Positions 36,059 through 46,825 are shown, counted from the first letter of the stretch. The stretch: DNA of 58,430 bases from an uncultured Clostridium sp. (GCA_948435735.1 CAOJGX010000002.1:1-58430); one strand, 5' to 3'. Made by a program: numbers and translations. The notes: generated by a model from the letters alone, not told the origin.

Positions 36059-37091
36059 ATGTCTGATGATTTAAGAATGAATAATGAAGAGATAAGTCCT
36101 ATTTTTGAAGAAATAAAAGAATTAATAAGTAGTAGTAGAAATAAGGTTTATAGTACAGTAAATACAGAAATGTTGAATTTGTATTGGAATATTGGGAAAA
36201 TTATAATGGAAATTCAAGAAGGTGATGAAAGAGCTAGCTATGGAAAGGCTGTTTTAGGGAAGTTATCAAAAAAACTAACAAACGAATTTGGTAGAGGTTT
36301 TTCGGTTGATAATCTTGAAAAAATGAGGAAATTTTATAATGTATTTCAAAATTCCGAAACATTGTCTCGGAAATTTAACTTGGTCTCATTATGTAGAAAT
36401 AATAAAAATCGATGAAGAAGCAAAAAGAAATTTTTATATAAAAGAAACAATTCAATCCCAATGGAGTGTTAGAGAACTACAGAGACAAAAAGATTCATTG
36501 TTATATGAGAGATTGGCATTATCACAAAATAAAGAACAAGTATTAGAATTAGCAGAAAAAGGACAAGTATTAAGGACAGGTAAGGATTTGGTAAAAGATC
36601 CATTTGTTCTTGAATTTTTAGATATAAAAGAAAATACATCCTATTTAGAAAAAGATTTGGAAAAAAATATATTAGAGCATTTAAAAGAATTTTTATTAGA
36701 ATTGGGAAAAGGATTTAGTTTTGTTGGAAATCAAGTAAGATTAACTTTGGAAGAAGACCATTTTTACCCTGATTTAGTTTTTTATAATAGGTTGGTAAAA
36801 TGTTTTGTAATAATAGATTTAAAGATAGGAAAAATTATGCATCAAGATATTGGCCAAATGCAAATGTATGTAAATTATTATGATAGAGAAATAAAAACGG
36901 AAGAAGAAAATCCTACAGTAGGTATATTATTAAGCACCAACCAAAATAGAACGGTTGTTAAATATACATTACCACAAGATAATAAGAGTATATTTGCTTC
37001 CGAGTATCAATTACATTTACCTACTGAGGAAGAGTTAATTAAAGCTGTTGAAGAGGAAAAGAAAAATTTAGAATTAAATGAAAAGATATAG
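36059..37091 (+). CDS. YhcG-like PDDEXK nuclease (DUF1016), needs +1 shift at CGG 36368
   Basis: ATG 36059 behind GAGGTGG. The N-terminal DUF1016_N domain (VYSTVNTEMLNLYWNIGK, YGKAVLGKLSKKL) leads to in-frame CGG at 36368-36370 after LS; the zero frame then ends at 36415. Skipping the C gives SETLSGNLTWSHYVEIIKI, which is the family's LSWSHY motif, and continues through the PDDEXK domain (FYPDLVFYN, FVIIDLKIGK, QMQMYVNYYD) to 37091, about 343 residues. Such proteins are found near restriction loci and are thought to act on DNA. This one is a single gene between macB and uvrB. Confidence 0.85.
36368..36370 (+). other. In-frame CGG, +1 recoding site in yhcG-like gene
   Basis: TCT-CGG-AAA; +1 reading TCT-(C)-GGA-AAT-TTA. 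Confidence 0.78.
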
Positions 37092-37123
37092 ACTATTCTA
37101 TTATTTAATAAAATGGAGGAAAT

Positions 37124-39085
37124 ATGTTCAAATTAGTATCCGACTACAAACCAACTGGTGATCAACCAAAAGCAATTGAATATTTAAGCAAAGGAATTGA
37201 AGAAGGCAAAAAATTTCAAACATTATTAGGGGTTACAGGTTCCGGAAAAACCTTCACCATGGCCAATATCATCGAAAAAGTCCAAAAGCCAACCCTTGTT
37301 TTAGCACACAACAAAACTTTGGCAGGCCAACTTTACAGCGAATTCAAAGAATTTTTCCCAGAAAACAGAGTCGAATACTTTGTAAGTTACTACGACTATT
37401 ATCAACCCGAAGCCTACATTGCTTCCTCTGATACGTATATCGAAAAAGACTCTTCCATCAACGATGAAATCGACAAACTACGTCATTCTGCAACTTTATC
37501 TTTATTTGAAGGAAGAGATGTCATCATTGTTGCTTCTGTATCGTGTATTTATGGTTTAGGTGACCCAGAAGATTATCAAGAAATGATGTTATCCTTGCGT
37601 CCAGGCATGGATAAATCACGCAACGAAATCATGAAAAAATTAGTAAACATGCAATATACAAGAAATGAAATGGATTTTAAACGAGGAACCTTTCGTGCCA
37701 AAGGCGATGTGCTCGAAATTTATCCTTCTTCGCAAAGTGAATCCGCAGTTCGTATTGAGTTTTGGGGAGATGAAATCGAAAAAATAAATGAAATTAATCC
37801 TTTAACAGGCAAATCAATCGGTACAAGAAACCATATTCTATTGCCACCAGCTTCGCAATATGTCACCAATCGCGATAAATTAGACAGAGCCCTTCAATCC
37901 ATTGAAACCGAAATGGAACAACGTGTACAATATTTCACAGAAAACAAAAAACTAATCGAAGCCCAAAGAATCGAAGAAAGAACCAATTTTGATATGGAAA
38001 TGTTAAAAGAAACCGGATTTTGTCAAGGCATCGAGAACTATTCTAGACACATTAGCGGAAGAGAAGCTGGTAGTGCGCCATATACCTTATTCGATTATTT
38101 TCCAAACGATTTTCTATTATTTATTGATGAATCACATGCAACCATTCCACAAGTTCGAGCCATGTATAATGGTGACCGTGCCCGCAAAGAAGCCTTAGTA
38201 AATTATGGATTTAGACTTCCGTCCGCCTTTGATAATCGACCTTTAAAATTTGAAGAATTTGAACAAAGAATCAATACCGTTGTATTTGTAAGTGCAACGC
38301 CTGCAGACTATGAAAAAGAACATGCCAAAGAAAATGTAATCGAACAAATCATTCGTCCAACAGGACTATTAGACCCTAAAATCGAAGTCAAACCAACGGA
38401 AAATCAAATCGATGATTTAATCGAACAAATCCAAGGTCAACTTGAAAAAGGAGATCGAACACTTGTCACCACCTTGACCAAAAAAATGGCAGAAGACTTA
38501 ACTGCTTATTTACAAAAAGCAGGTTTGCGTGTTCGATACATGCACTCCGACACCAAAGCACTAGAAAGAATGGAAATTATTCGAGACTTAAGAATTGGTG
38601 AATTTGACATATTAGTAGGTATCAATTTATTAAGAGAAGGATTAGACATTCCGGAAGTTTCTTTAGTTGCTATTTTAGATGCGGATAAAGAAGGTTTTTT
38701 ACGCTCTGAGCGTTCCTTAATTCAAACCATTGGACGTGCTGCTAGAAATACGGAAGGAAAAGTCATCATGTATGCGGATGAATTGACAGACTCAATGGAA
38801 AAAGCAATAACAGAAACCAATCGTCGTCGTCAAATTCAAGAAGCCTATAATCAAGAACATGGAATCACGCCACAAACCATTCGTAAGTCTGTTCGAGATA
38901 CCATTAAGGCAACAATTGTAGAAGATATTCAAAACGAATATGAAATTAGGGAAGACGAAACGATTGAAGATATCATTTCAAAATTGACAGATGAAATGTT
39001 AAAATATGCAAAAAGCATGGAATTTGAGAAAGCAGCACAGCTACGTGATAAAATTAAAGAACTAGAGAATTGTATTGATAAATAA
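37124..39085 (+). CDS. uvrB: Excinuclease ABC subunit B
   Basis: 653 residues, full length. Walker [13 protein letters not shown], the [11 protein letters not shown] beta-hairpin used to open the duplex, [37 protein letters not shown], and a C-terminal UVR motif (about 615-650) for UvrC. It verifies damage in nucleotide excision repair. GGAGG at 37113-37117. No uvrA follows, as the downstream DNA is a transposase remnant. Confidence 0.97.
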   Translation: MFKLVSDYKPTGDQPKAIEYLSKGIEEGKKFQTLLGVTGSGKTFTMANIIEKVQKPTLVLAHNKTLAGQLYSEFKEFFPENRVEYFVSYYDYYQPEAYIASSDTYIEKDSSINDEIDKLRHSATLSLFEGRDVIIVASVSCIYGLGDPEDYQEMMLSLRPGMDKSRNEIMKKLVNMQYTRNEMDFKRGTFRAKGDVLEIYPSSQSESAVRIEFWGDEIEKINEINPLTGKSIGTRNHILLPPASQYVTNRDKLDRALQSIETEMEQRVQYFTENKKLIEAQRIEERTNFDMEMLKETGFCQGIENYSRHISGREAGSAPYTLFDYFPNDFLLFIDESHATIPQVRAMYNGDRARKEALVNYGFRLPSAFDNRPLKFEEFEQRINTVVFVSATPADYEKEHAKENVIEQIIRPTGLLDPKIEVKPTENQIDDLIEQIQGQLEKGDRTLVTTLTKKMAEDLTAYLQKAGLRVRYMHSDTKALERMEIIRDLRIGEFDILVGINLLREGLDIPEVSLVAILDADKEGFLRSERSLIQTIGRAARNTEGKVIMYADELTDSMEKAITETNRRRQIQEAYNQEHGITPQTIRKSVRDTIKATIVEDIQNEYEIREDETIEDIISKLTDEMLKYAKSMEFEKAAQLRDKIKELENCIDK

Positions 39086-39141
39086 TCAAAAAATTATAAA
39101 AAAACTTTAAGTTTCGGTATTTTTTCAAAACCGACAAAAAA

Positions 39142-39336
39142 TTCTTTAATAAGGATAGAAAAGAAGTAGAAATCATAAATGCAGAGGCATGCCCAGATCA
39201 TGTGCATATGTATGTAAGTATAGCACCGAAAATGAGTGTGCCGTCATTTATGGGATATTTGAAAGGAAAAAGCACATTAATAATATTTGAGAGACATGCG
39301 AATTTAAAATCTTTGATAAAAAATAGTAACAATTAG
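39142..39336 (+). pseudogene. IS200-family TnpA remnant
   Basis: No start codon. The frame reads DRKEVEIINAEACPDHVHMYV, then SIAPKMSVPSFMGYLKGKST and IFERHANLKS, the middle of an IS200/IS605 Y1 transposase including the HxH metal site. The N-terminal part and the C-terminal helix with the catalytic Tyr are missing. Confidence 0.82.
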
Positions 39337-39563
39337 CCAGATATATGTAACACAATATTATTCTATTCTACGAGAAGTAATTACTCCCAAAACTCCTTCT
39401 CTATCACTCAAAAAGGTGTAATGCATTTGAAGTGCATACAAAATGCATATGGCTTAAATTCCGTATGATACGAGAAATAATTAGGGTTTTAAGTCAAAAT
39501 TACCTAAAAATTTAAGAAAAATACCTTGTAAATGCGTTGTAGTTCTAGTAGTATAATTTTCTT
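39337..39563 (+). other. Non-coding DNA, probable IS debris
   Basis: No gene is supported. There is an imperfect palindrome around ATGCATTTGAAGTGCAT and ATGCAT at about 39422-39448 and a possible -10 TATAAT at 39552-39557 with no good -35. Confidence 0.4.
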
Positions 39564-39667
39564 TAAAGCAAAAATAGCAAGGTTTTGATGTCCTACGAAC
39601 AAATTACCTCCTCCATTAGAGAAGTTATTGTATTAGAAAAGGGTCTAGTAGGATGACTTTTTTGTTA
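39564..39667 (+). ncRNA. Candidate small RNA or leader with anti-Shine-Dalgarno loop
   Basis: Downstream of TATAAT (39552-39557). TCCTAC (39591-39596) can pair with GTAGGA (39648-39653), leaving a loop holding TTACCTCCTCC, which is complementary to a ribosome binding site; the end is CTTTTTT. It lies before the 39775 gene's own promoter. Could be an sRNA acting on ribosome sites, or a chance structure. Confidence 0.35.
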
Positions 39668-39685
39668 TGTTTTGAAGTTAGAAAT

Positions 39686-39714
39686 TTGACATTTTTATGT
39701 AAATGCAGTATTAT
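39686..39714 (+). promoter_or_regulatory. Sigma-A promoter for 39775 gene
   Basis: TTGACA, spacer TTTTTATGTAAATGCAG (17 nt), TATTAT. The spacer resembles those of the RelA-like and 20555 genes. Confidence 0.82.
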
Positions 39715-39774
39715 ACAAATGTAATTGATAAATTTTGAACTAAGAATAGCACCAGTTGGTTAGGAGGAAGCAAC

Positions 39775-40125
39775 ATGGAATGGAAGACGCTTTTAAACAA
39801 CAAGGAAACTAATGTTAGGCTAATCATTATTGAGGATGGTGAGGATCTTGAAGAACGGTTTTTCAAGGAAATTGTAGCTATTTGTCCAACAGACAGAAGA
39901 ATATTGTTTCAAGTAAAGTGGATACAGGATGAGAAGATTATAGAAGTAATCTTTTTTGAAGAAAATGTTACTAAGATTAAACAGCATTTTCCAAAAAATG
40001 CGTACTCACCAGAAAGCAGAGTATTGAGAATTGATTCGTTTTGGCAGGAAGATGAAGAGATGGTTGGTTCTCAAAAAGAAACGATTCTTCTCATTAGGGA
40101 AAGTGAGTTTTATAAAACTTTGTAA
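39775..40125 (+). CDS. Hypothetical small protein, CGG read as Arg
   Basis: 116 residues, soluble, alpha/beta in appearance, no recognised domain. AGGAGG at 39762-39767 is a strong ribosome site. In-frame CGG at 39856-39858 (L-E-E-R-F-F) must be arginine, because a +1 shift there reaches TAG within eight codons. Single gene with own promoter and terminator, ahead of priA. Function unknown. Confidence 0.65.
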   Translation: MEWKTLLNNKETNVRLIIIEDGEDLEERFFKEIVAICPTDRRILFQVKWIQDEKIIEVIFFEENVTKIKQHFPKNAYSPESRVLRIDSFWQEDEEMVGSQKETILLIRESEFYKTL

Positions 40126-40150
40126 ACTCAAATATTTCCTAAATAAATTT

Positions 40151-40193
40151 AAGTAAAAACTCTAAGTGTTTATGACATTTAGAGTTTTTACTC
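40151..40193 (+). terminator. Terminator after 39775 gene
   Basis: AAGTAAAAACTCTAAGTG / CATTTAGAGTTTTTACT with G-U pairs. Confidence 0.82.
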
Positions 40194-40345
40194 TTATTTT
40201 CCTATATTTATTATTTAGTAAGGTAAAAAAATTGGGAAAATACTTTTGAACAGCACCAAAGGAGTATGAACGAATACTCTATCTTTAACTGCTAAAACGG
40301 TGACAGCTGCTTCTGAATATTTAATAAATAGAGAGTCGTCAACTC

Positions 40346-40374
40346 TTGTAAAAAACATTTTTTTATGATAAGAT
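40346..40374 (+). promoter_or_regulatory. Promoter for priA-def-fmt
   Basis: TTGTAA, 17 nt, TAAGAT, 24 nt before the ATG. Confidence 0.6.
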
Positions 40375-40398
40375 AGAAAAAAATAAAAGGAAAAGAAC

Positions 40399-42635
40399 AT
40401 GTTTGCAGAAATTATTATCAATTCGAATGCTAGAGCACTTAATCGAATATTTGATTATATCGTTCCGAAACAGCTTGAAAATGAATTAAAAATTGGAGCC
40501 AGAGTAGTTGTGCCTTTTGGAAAAGGTGCGAAATTAGAGGACGGTTTTGTAATCAATTTAAAAGAAAAATCGGAATTTGCTAATCGAGAAATTTCTCAGA
40601 TTGACACAAAAGAAAGTTTGACTGAAGAAAATATTATTTTGGCAAAACTCATGGCAAGAAAATATTTTTGCAATCTTTCCGACTGTATCAAACTCATGTT
40701 GCCACCAGGAACGGGCAGCAAAAATCTTAAAAATAGAGCCAAAGAAAAAACAGGAAATTTTGTCTTTTTGAAAAAAGACGAAGACGAAATCAATTTTTTG
40801 ATTGAAACAGGAAAATTAAAAAGTGAAAAACAGATAAGAGTAGCCAAATTTTTGCTCAATAATGACGGAATATATAGACCAGATTTAGAAATTTTGATGG
40901 ATGTTAGTCAAGCCATTATCAAAACCATGGAAAAAAATGGCCTATTAGAAATTGTGGAGAGGCCAATCGAAAGAAATCCATTTGCTACCAAAAAGGCTAA
41001 ATCAGACATGCCAAGAAAGCTAACAGAGGAACAGAAAAACTGTTTTGACGGAATTGCAGAAGATATCGAAGAAAATCAATATTCCAAAAATTTAATTTTC
41101 GGCATTACTGGTTCTCGGTAAAACAGAAATTTATTTGCAATTAATTGCAAAAGTCCTAGAAAAGGGGAAAACAGCTGTTGTATTAGTACCAGAAATATCA
41201 TTGACACCGCAAATGGTGGACCGATTTTTGGCGCGTTTTGGCGAAAATATTGCGATATTGCATAGTAAATTGTCGCTGGGGGAACGTTATGATGAGTGGC
41301 AGAAAATCAAAAAAGGACAAGTCAAAATTGTCATTGGGGCACGTTCTGCAATTTTTGCACCAGTGGAAAAGTTGGGAATTATTATTATTGATGAAGAACA
41401 TGATATGTCCTATAAATCCGATACAACACCACGTTATAACGCAAAAGATTTGGCAAAATATATTGCTGAAAAGCATCAGTGTCCGCTTGTCTTAGGAAGT
41501 GCAACGCCAGATATGGAAACGTATTATGAAGCAAAGGAAACTCAAAAATGCCATTTATATACTTTAACCAAAAGAGCCAATCAAGCAAGTTTGCCTCCAA
41601 TTCATGTGGTCGATTTAAGGCAAGAGTTGGCAAGTGGCAATAAATCGATGTTAAGTTTTAAGCTACAAGAAGAGATACAAAAAAATTTAGACCAGCAAAA
41701 ACAGACCATATTATTTTTAAATCGTAGAGGATATTCCACTTTTTTAATGTGTAGGGATTGTGGCTATGTTTTTAAATGTAAAAACTGTAACATTAGTTTG
41801 ACTTATCATAAAGCTGAACAAAAATTGAAATGCCATTATTGCGGATTTGAAAGTAACACTCCTAGTACATGTCAAGAATGTGGAAGTACAAAAATCAAAT
41901 ATTTTGGAACTGGTACCCAGAAATTAGAAGAAGAAGTACAAAAATTATTTCCCAATGCTTCAACTATCCGAATGGATATTGATACTGTTACGAAAAAAAA
42001 TTCACATGAAGAGATTTTGCATAAATTTAAAGAAGAAAAAATTGATATTTTGATTGGAACGCAAATGGTTGTGAAAGGTCACCATTTTCCCAATGTAACG
42101 TTGGTTGGAGCCATTGCGGCAGATGGTATATTAAATATAGAAGATTATAGAGCACCAGAAAGAACCTTCCAAACGCTAGTGCAAGTAGCGGGAAGGTCTG
42201 GGCGTGAAGAACCAGGTCGAGTCATTATTCAAACTTATAATCCAGATAATTATGCGATTATACATAGCCAAAGTCAGAACTATGAAGCTTTTTATAAAAC
42301 GGAAATCGTTTTAAGAAAAATGTTGAAATATCCACCATTTTGCGATATAATATTAATCAAGTTTCAAGGGCCAAATCTGTATGAACTTAAGGAAGCAGCA
42401 CGGAATAGTATATAATAAGATGAAATCTGTACAAACAGATAACATGATACTCTACAAACCAGTTCCAGCACCCATTGATAAAATCAAAAATAAATATCGC
42501 TGGAGAATGTTGATAAAAGGTAAGGTAAATTCGCAATTATTGGATATCCTAACATACAGCACACAAAACGATAAGATAACCAAAATGAAAAATACCTCTA
42601 TTATCATAGATATCAACCCCAATAATTTAACGTAG
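40399..42635 (+). CDS. priA: Primosomal helicase PriA, needs two +1 shifts at CGG 41116 and 42401
   Basis: About 744 residues when both shifts are made. N-terminal DNA-binding domain (RIFDYIVPKQL, GARVVVPFG). The zero frame ends with FGITGS-CGG-TAA; skipping the C gives GSGKTEIYLQLI, the Walker A loop. Next come IIIDEEHD, the zinc-binding cysteines (CRDCGYVFKCKNC, CHYCG, CQECG) and helicase motifs through VAGRSGREEPG. At 42401 a second in-frame CGG after EAA is followed by TAA three codons later; skipping its C gives AAGIVYNKMKSVQTDNMILY and the C-terminal domain to 42635. It restarts stalled replication forks. Followed by def and fmt as in Bacillus. Confidence 0.92.
41116..41118 (+). other. 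In-frame CGG, first +1 recoding site in priA (Walker A)
   Basis: TCT-CGG-TAA; +1 reading TCT-(C)-GGT-AAA gives G-S-G-K-T. Confidence 0.82.
42401..42403 (+). other. In-frame CGG, second +1 recoding site in priA
   Basis: GCA-CGG-AAT-AGT-ATA-TAA; +1 reading GCA-(C)-GGA-ATA-GTA-TAT. Confidence 0.8.
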
Positions 42636-42656
42636 GGGCGTGGTTTTGACTTGCCC
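42632..42656. repeat. Partial relative of the GTAGGGGCG repeat
   Basis: CGTAGGGGCGTGG ... TTGCCCC resembles one terminus of the MITE-like element; it supplies the priA stop codon (TAG). Confidence 0.4.
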
Positions 42657-42684
42657 CACCAAATAAAGAAAGGAAGAAAATAAA

Positions 42685-43188
42685 ATGGCAATTAGAAATT
42701 TAAGATATGGTAATGATGAAATTTTAAAAAAACGTGCAAGAGAAATTGAAGTAATTGATGACAAAATCAAACAACTAGCACAAGACATGCTAGACACCAT
42801 GCACAAATACGAAGGAGTTGGACTAGCTGGGCCACAAGTAGGAATTTTAAAAAGAATTATTGTGATTGATTTGTATGAAGAAAACACGCAATATATTTTA
42901 ATCAATCCCGTCATCAAAAAAGAAAAAGGAGAGCAAATTGTAGACGAAGGTTGTCTTAGTTTTCCAAACCAATATGCCAAAGTAAAAAGACCAAAAACAA
43001 TTGTGGTAGAAGCTTTAGATATCAATGGAAAAAAAGTAAAAATTGAAGGGAAAGATTTATTAGCACAAGCGTTAAGTCATGAAATAGACCATTTAAATGG
43101 TGAAGTATTTATTGATAAAATCGAAGAAGGAACTTTAGAAATTATTACAGACCAAGAATTAGAAGAAAGAAGAAGGGGGGAATCATGA
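42685..43188 (+). CDS. def: Peptide deformylase
   Basis: 167 residues. The three motifs are GVGLAGPQVG, EGCLSFP (metal Cys) and HEIDHLNG (metal His and catalytic Glu). It removes the formyl group from nascent N-termini. Overlaps fmt by 4 nt, so production and removal of formyl-Met are co-expressed. The RBS AAAGGAAG lies just beyond the repeat fragment at the end of priA. Confidence 0.96.
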   Translation: MAIRNLRYGNDEILKKRAREIEVIDDKIKQLAQDMLDTMHKYEGVGLAGPQVGILKRIIVIDLYEENTQYILINPVIKKEKGEQIVDEGCLSFPNQYAKVKRPKTIVVEALDINGKKVKIEGKDLLAQALSHEIDHLNGEVFIDKIEEGTLEIITDQELEERRRGES

Positions 43189-44117
43189 AAATTCTTTTTA
43201 TGGGAACACCCGATTTTGCCAAGGAATCCTTGCAAAAATTATATGACCAGCAGTATGAGATCTGTGGCGTAGTAACGCCACCAGATCGTCCTAAAGGTAG
43301 AGGAATGAAGAGGATAGCATGTCCAGTCAAAGAATTTGCTTTAGAGAAAGAGTTGTTATTCTTTCAGCCTGAAAAATTAAAGGAAATCAAAGAGGAAATT
43401 TTTGCGTTACAGCCAGATATGATTGTTGTGGTTTCCTATGGAAAATTTTTACCAAAATCTATTTTACAAATTCCAAAATATGGCTGTCTCAATGTACATC
43501 CTTCACTTCTACCTAAATATAGAGGCTCTGCACCAATTCAATGGGCTATTCTTAACGGAGATAAAATGACAGGAACTACCATTATGAAAATGAATGAGAA
43601 AATGGATGCAGGTGATATTATTTTGCAAGAAGAGGTAGAAATTGAGGAAAATGAAACAACAGGAGAATTATGGAATCGATTATCGAAAATAAGTAGTGAA
43701 TTATTAGTAAAAGCAATTCAGCAAATAGAAAATGGCTCAGCTGCTTTTATCAAGCAAAGTGAAAATGATACGATTGCTCCAATGATTACAAAAGATATGG
43801 CAAAAATTGATTGGGAAAAGCAAGGAAGTTTAGAAATAAAAAACTTAATTCGAGGACTAAATCCATTTTTGGGTGCATATTCTATATTAGACCAAAAGAA
43901 AATTAAATTTTGGAAAGTAGCGATTGTACAAGAAGAAACAAGCTCTCCTGTAGAGCCAGGTACCGTTATTTTGTCAGATGCCAAAAAAGGATTACAAATT
44001 AAAACGAAAGATGGAGCTATCACGATTTTAGAAATTCAAGGGGAAAATGCCAAAAAAATGAGTATAAGTGAGTTTTTAAGAGGAAATAAAGTGCAAGTTG
44101 GCGAAAAGTTTGTATAA
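43185..44117 (+). CDS. fmt: Methionyl-tRNA formyltransferase
   Basis: 310 residues. N-terminal formyltransferase domain (MGTPDFA, LNVHPSLLPKYRGSAPIQWA with catalytic Asn/His region, MDAGDI) and C-terminal OB domain from about 205. It formylates Met-tRNA from 10-formyl-THF, linking it to the folate genes elsewhere in the window. Confidence 0.96.
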   Translation: MKILFMGTPDFAKESLQKLYDQQYEICGVVTPPDRPKGRGMKRIACPVKEFALEKELLFFQPEKLKEIKEEIFALQPDMIVVVSYGKFLPKSILQIPKYGCLNVHPSLLPKYRGSAPIQWAILNGDKMTGTTIMKMNEKMDAGDIILQEEVEIEENETTGELWNRLSKISSELLVKAIQQIENGSAAFIKQSENDTIAPMITKDMAKIDWEKQGSLEIKNLIRGLNPFLGAYSILDQKKIKFWKVAIVQEETSSPVEPGTVILSDAKKGLQIKTKDGAITILEIQGENAKKMSISEFLRGNKVQVGEKFV

Positions 44118-44132
44118 ATTTGTTTTTTATAC

Positions 44133-44161
44133 TTTCTATTTTTCGATAAATGTAATATAAT
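44133..44161 (+). promoter_or_regulatory. Promoter for class A PBP gene
   Basis: TTTCTA, 17 nt, TATAAT. Confidence 0.5.
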
Positions 44162-44188
44162 GTAAAAAATTGAAAACGGGGGGATAAA

Positions 44189-46807
44189 ATGAGTACTGGA
44201 AATAAAAAAGATGAAACCAAAAGATATAATGCTTCAGAAGTCAATAAAAAAAGCAATCAATCGAACAAAAATGCAGGAAAAAAGAAAGAGAAAAAGCAAA
44301 AATCGAAAGCAGGAAAAGTCATTAAAATTCTAATTGTTGTCTTGCTATTAGCCTTAATTATTGGAAGTGGAATTGTGGTTGGTGTATTTTTTGGCATGTT
44401 TGGTGATGAATTAACCATCAGCAAAGAGGAATTAGTTATTCCCTATGAAAACTCAACTGTTTATGACAAAGATGGAACCCTAATTGCAACGCTAAGCGGT
44501 GGAACCAAAAGAAAATGTATTTCCTTGTCAGAGATGGGGGAACTTTTACCAAAGGCCTATGTTGCCATCGAAGATGAAAGATTTTACGAACACAGAGGCG
44601 TTGACGTCAAAAGAACTGCTGCAGCGACTTTTACATACATCACCCATGCAGGCCGATCATCTTTTGGAGGTAGTACCATCACCCAGCAGCTTGTTAAAAA
44701 TATAACCAATGATAAAGAGGATAGTGCATTAGCAGGTGTTGTCAGAAAAGTAAAAGAAATGTCAAAAGCCATACAAGTTGAGCAATATTTATCTAAAGAT
44801 CAAATTTTAGAATTGTATTTGAATTTGATTTTCATCGGTGGAAATGACATCAATGGTGTAGAATTAGGGGCAACGTATTATTTTAATAAAAAGCCAGCTG
44901 ATTTAAGTGTTGCAGAATGTGCTTTTATGGCGGGAATCAATCATTCACCAAATGCGTATAACCCATTTGCTGAAGAGGATGATGCCAAAAAAGAAAAGAA
45001 ACGAGAAAATATTAAAAAAAGAACCAAAACGGTACTTGCTAAAATGCAAGAACGTGGTTGTATTACACAAGAACAAAAAGATGCAGCCAATAGCGAAGTA
45101 GACCAAGGATTGAATTTCCAACAAGGTGATACTTCTCCAACCATTGAAGTATCGTATGCTGTTGAAGCTGCGTTAGATCAAATTTTAGAGCAATTAATCG
45201 AAGAAAAAAATATGAGCCAATCCATGGCTGAAACATATTTATATAGTGGTGGTCTAAAAATTTATACAACACAAGATACAGCCATTCAAGGAACCTTAGA
45301 AGAAGTCATCAAACAAGATAAATATTATACAACCACTACAACCAAGAAGAAAGATGGAACAAAATTAAAACAAACTTCCATTCCAACCATGGTGATTATG
45401 GACCACAAAACAGGAAGTGTAGTTGCGGCTACATCAGCTGTCGGAGAAAAAGGAGAAAGAGTTACTTCCACCAAAATAGGGTATTTTAACTTGCCAACGA
45501 AATTGCGTAAATCAACAGGTTCTTCGATGAAACCAATTTCTGTTATTGCACCAGGTTTAGAATCCGGAACGATTACAGCTTCTACGGTATATGTAGATGC
45601 CAAAACAGTGTTTAATACACCAGATAAATATTCCCCTAAAAATCAATACGATGGTTTTAGAGGTGCTATGACCATGCGCGATGCGATAAAAATATCATCC
45701 AATGTTCCACACGTTAAAGCTTTAGCGGATATTGGAGTAGAAACCTCGATTGACTTTTGCAAAAGTGTCGGTCTTCCTATGACAGGAGAAGAGCAACTAT
45801 CGCTTGCGTTAGGTGGTTTAAAAAATGGTGTATCCATTACAGAAATGGCTGGTGCTTATGCTGCTATTGCTAATGATGGAACGTATATTCAGCCAACTTT
45901 TTATAAATATGTCACAGATAAAGATGAAAATGTTGTCATTGAGCCAAAGCAAACTGTTAATAAGGTTATGACACCACAAAATGCCTATATTGAGAAAAAT
46001 ATCTTAACAGAAACCGTTGTAGGAAGCGGAGGAACAGCAACCTATTGTGCTATCAAAGGAATGGAAGTGGCAGCTAAAACAGGTACCACCAATGACGATT
46101 ATGATCGATGGCTTTGTGGATTTACACCATATTACACAGCCGCTTGCTGGTATGGTTATGAAACTAATGCAACGGTTAAATATGGAAATGGAAATCCTGC
46201 GGGAAGAATTTGGTCTGAAGTCATGAATAAAATTCATAAGGATTTGCCAAATGCGGAGTTTGTAAGACCAGAAGGAATTAAAGAAGCAACAGTATGTAAG
46301 GCAACAGGCTTAAAAGCATCCACTGGATGTTCCTCAACTTATACCGAAGTGTTTACGGAAGATAGCATTCCAGAAGCATGTACAGGGCATAGTATGGCAA
46401 TGGTATGTACACAAACAAATTTATTATGTTGTGAAGGATGCCCATTTGGCGAATATCGTTTTTATAATACAACTCCACCAAAAGAGAGAGATGCAAAAGA
46501 ATGGCAGGCAAGTGCGTCAACTTCTGGTGCAGCACCAACGGCCGTATGCCCACACACAGCTTCACCACTTGAAGTACCAGTTCCAGCAACACCAATAGTA
46601 GAAACACCAACACCGCCAGCAGAACCAACTACACCAAATACAACTCCACCAGCAGAAACGAACCCAACTCCACCAACCACGTCACCAGAAACTCCACCAA
46701 CGGAAACCACGCCGACACCAGAAGTACCGCCAGCAGAATCAACGCAACCAGAAGAAACCACTCCACCGCCTGAGACACCCCCAGCAGCAACTGAGCAAAC
46801 CCAATAA
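44189..46807 (+). CDS. Class A penicillin-binding protein (PBP1A-like)
   Basis: 872 residues. Cytoplasmic basic head (1-45), membrane helix (about 48-72), glycosyltransferase domain with EDERFYEHRGVD and FGGSTITQQLVKN, then transpeptidase with SxxK in TGSSMKPISV, SSN in KISSNVPHV and KTG in AAKTGTTND. It polymerises and crosslinks peptidoglycan outside the membrane. A Cys-containing segment (TVCKATGLKASTGCSS, LLCCEGCPFGEY) follows, and a long Pro/Thr/Glu-rich tail (about 790-872). RBS ACGGGGGG is unusual but strong. Confidence 0.95.
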   Translation: MSTGNKKDETKRYNASEVNKKSNQSNKNAGKKKEKKQKSKAGKVIKILIVVLLLALIIGSGIVVGVFFGMFGDELTISKEELVIPYENSTVYDKDGTLIATLSGGTKRKCISLSEMGELLPKAYVAIEDERFYEHRGVDVKRTAAATFTYITHAGRSSFGGSTITQQLVKNITNDKEDSALAGVVRKVKEMSKAIQVEQYLSKDQILELYLNLIFIGGNDINGVELGATYYFNKKPADLSVAECAFMAGINHSPNAYNPFAEEDDAKKEKKRENIKKRTKTVLAKMQERGCITQEQKDAANSEVDQGLNFQQGDTSPTIEVSYAVEAALDQILEQLIEEKNMSQSMAETYLYSGGLKIYTTQDTAIQGTLEEVIKQDKYYTTTTTKKKDGTKLKQTSIPTMVIMDHKTGSVVAATSAVGEKGERVTSTKIGYFNLPTKLRKSTGSSMKPISVIAPGLESGTITASTVYVDAKTVFNTPDKYSPKNQYDGFRGAMTMRDAIKISSNVPHVKALADIGVETSIDFCKSVGLPMTGEEQLSLALGGLKNGVSITEMAGAYAAIANDGTYIQPTFYKYVTDKDENVVIEPKQTVNKVMTPQNAYIEKNILTETVVGSGGTATYCAIKGMEVAAKTGTTNDDYDRWLCGFTPYYTAACWYGYETNATVKYGNGNPAGRIWSEVMNKIHKDLPNAEFVRPEGIKEATVCKATGLKASTGCSSTYTEVFTEDSIPEACTGHSMAMVCTQTNLLCCEGCPFGEYRFYNTTPPKERDAKEWQASASTSGAAPTAVCPHTASPLEVPVPATPIVETPTPPAEPTTPNTTPPAETNPTPPTTSPETPPTETTPTPEVPPAESTQPEETTPPPETPPAATEQTQ

Positions 46808-46825
46808 AAAAGGAGAATGATCAAT

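Noticed and set aside
40215-40421. Minus-strand frame with VTVLAVKDRVFVHTP
   Set aside because: No ribosome site, overlaps the priA promoter and start; looks intriguing but could not be tied to any family.
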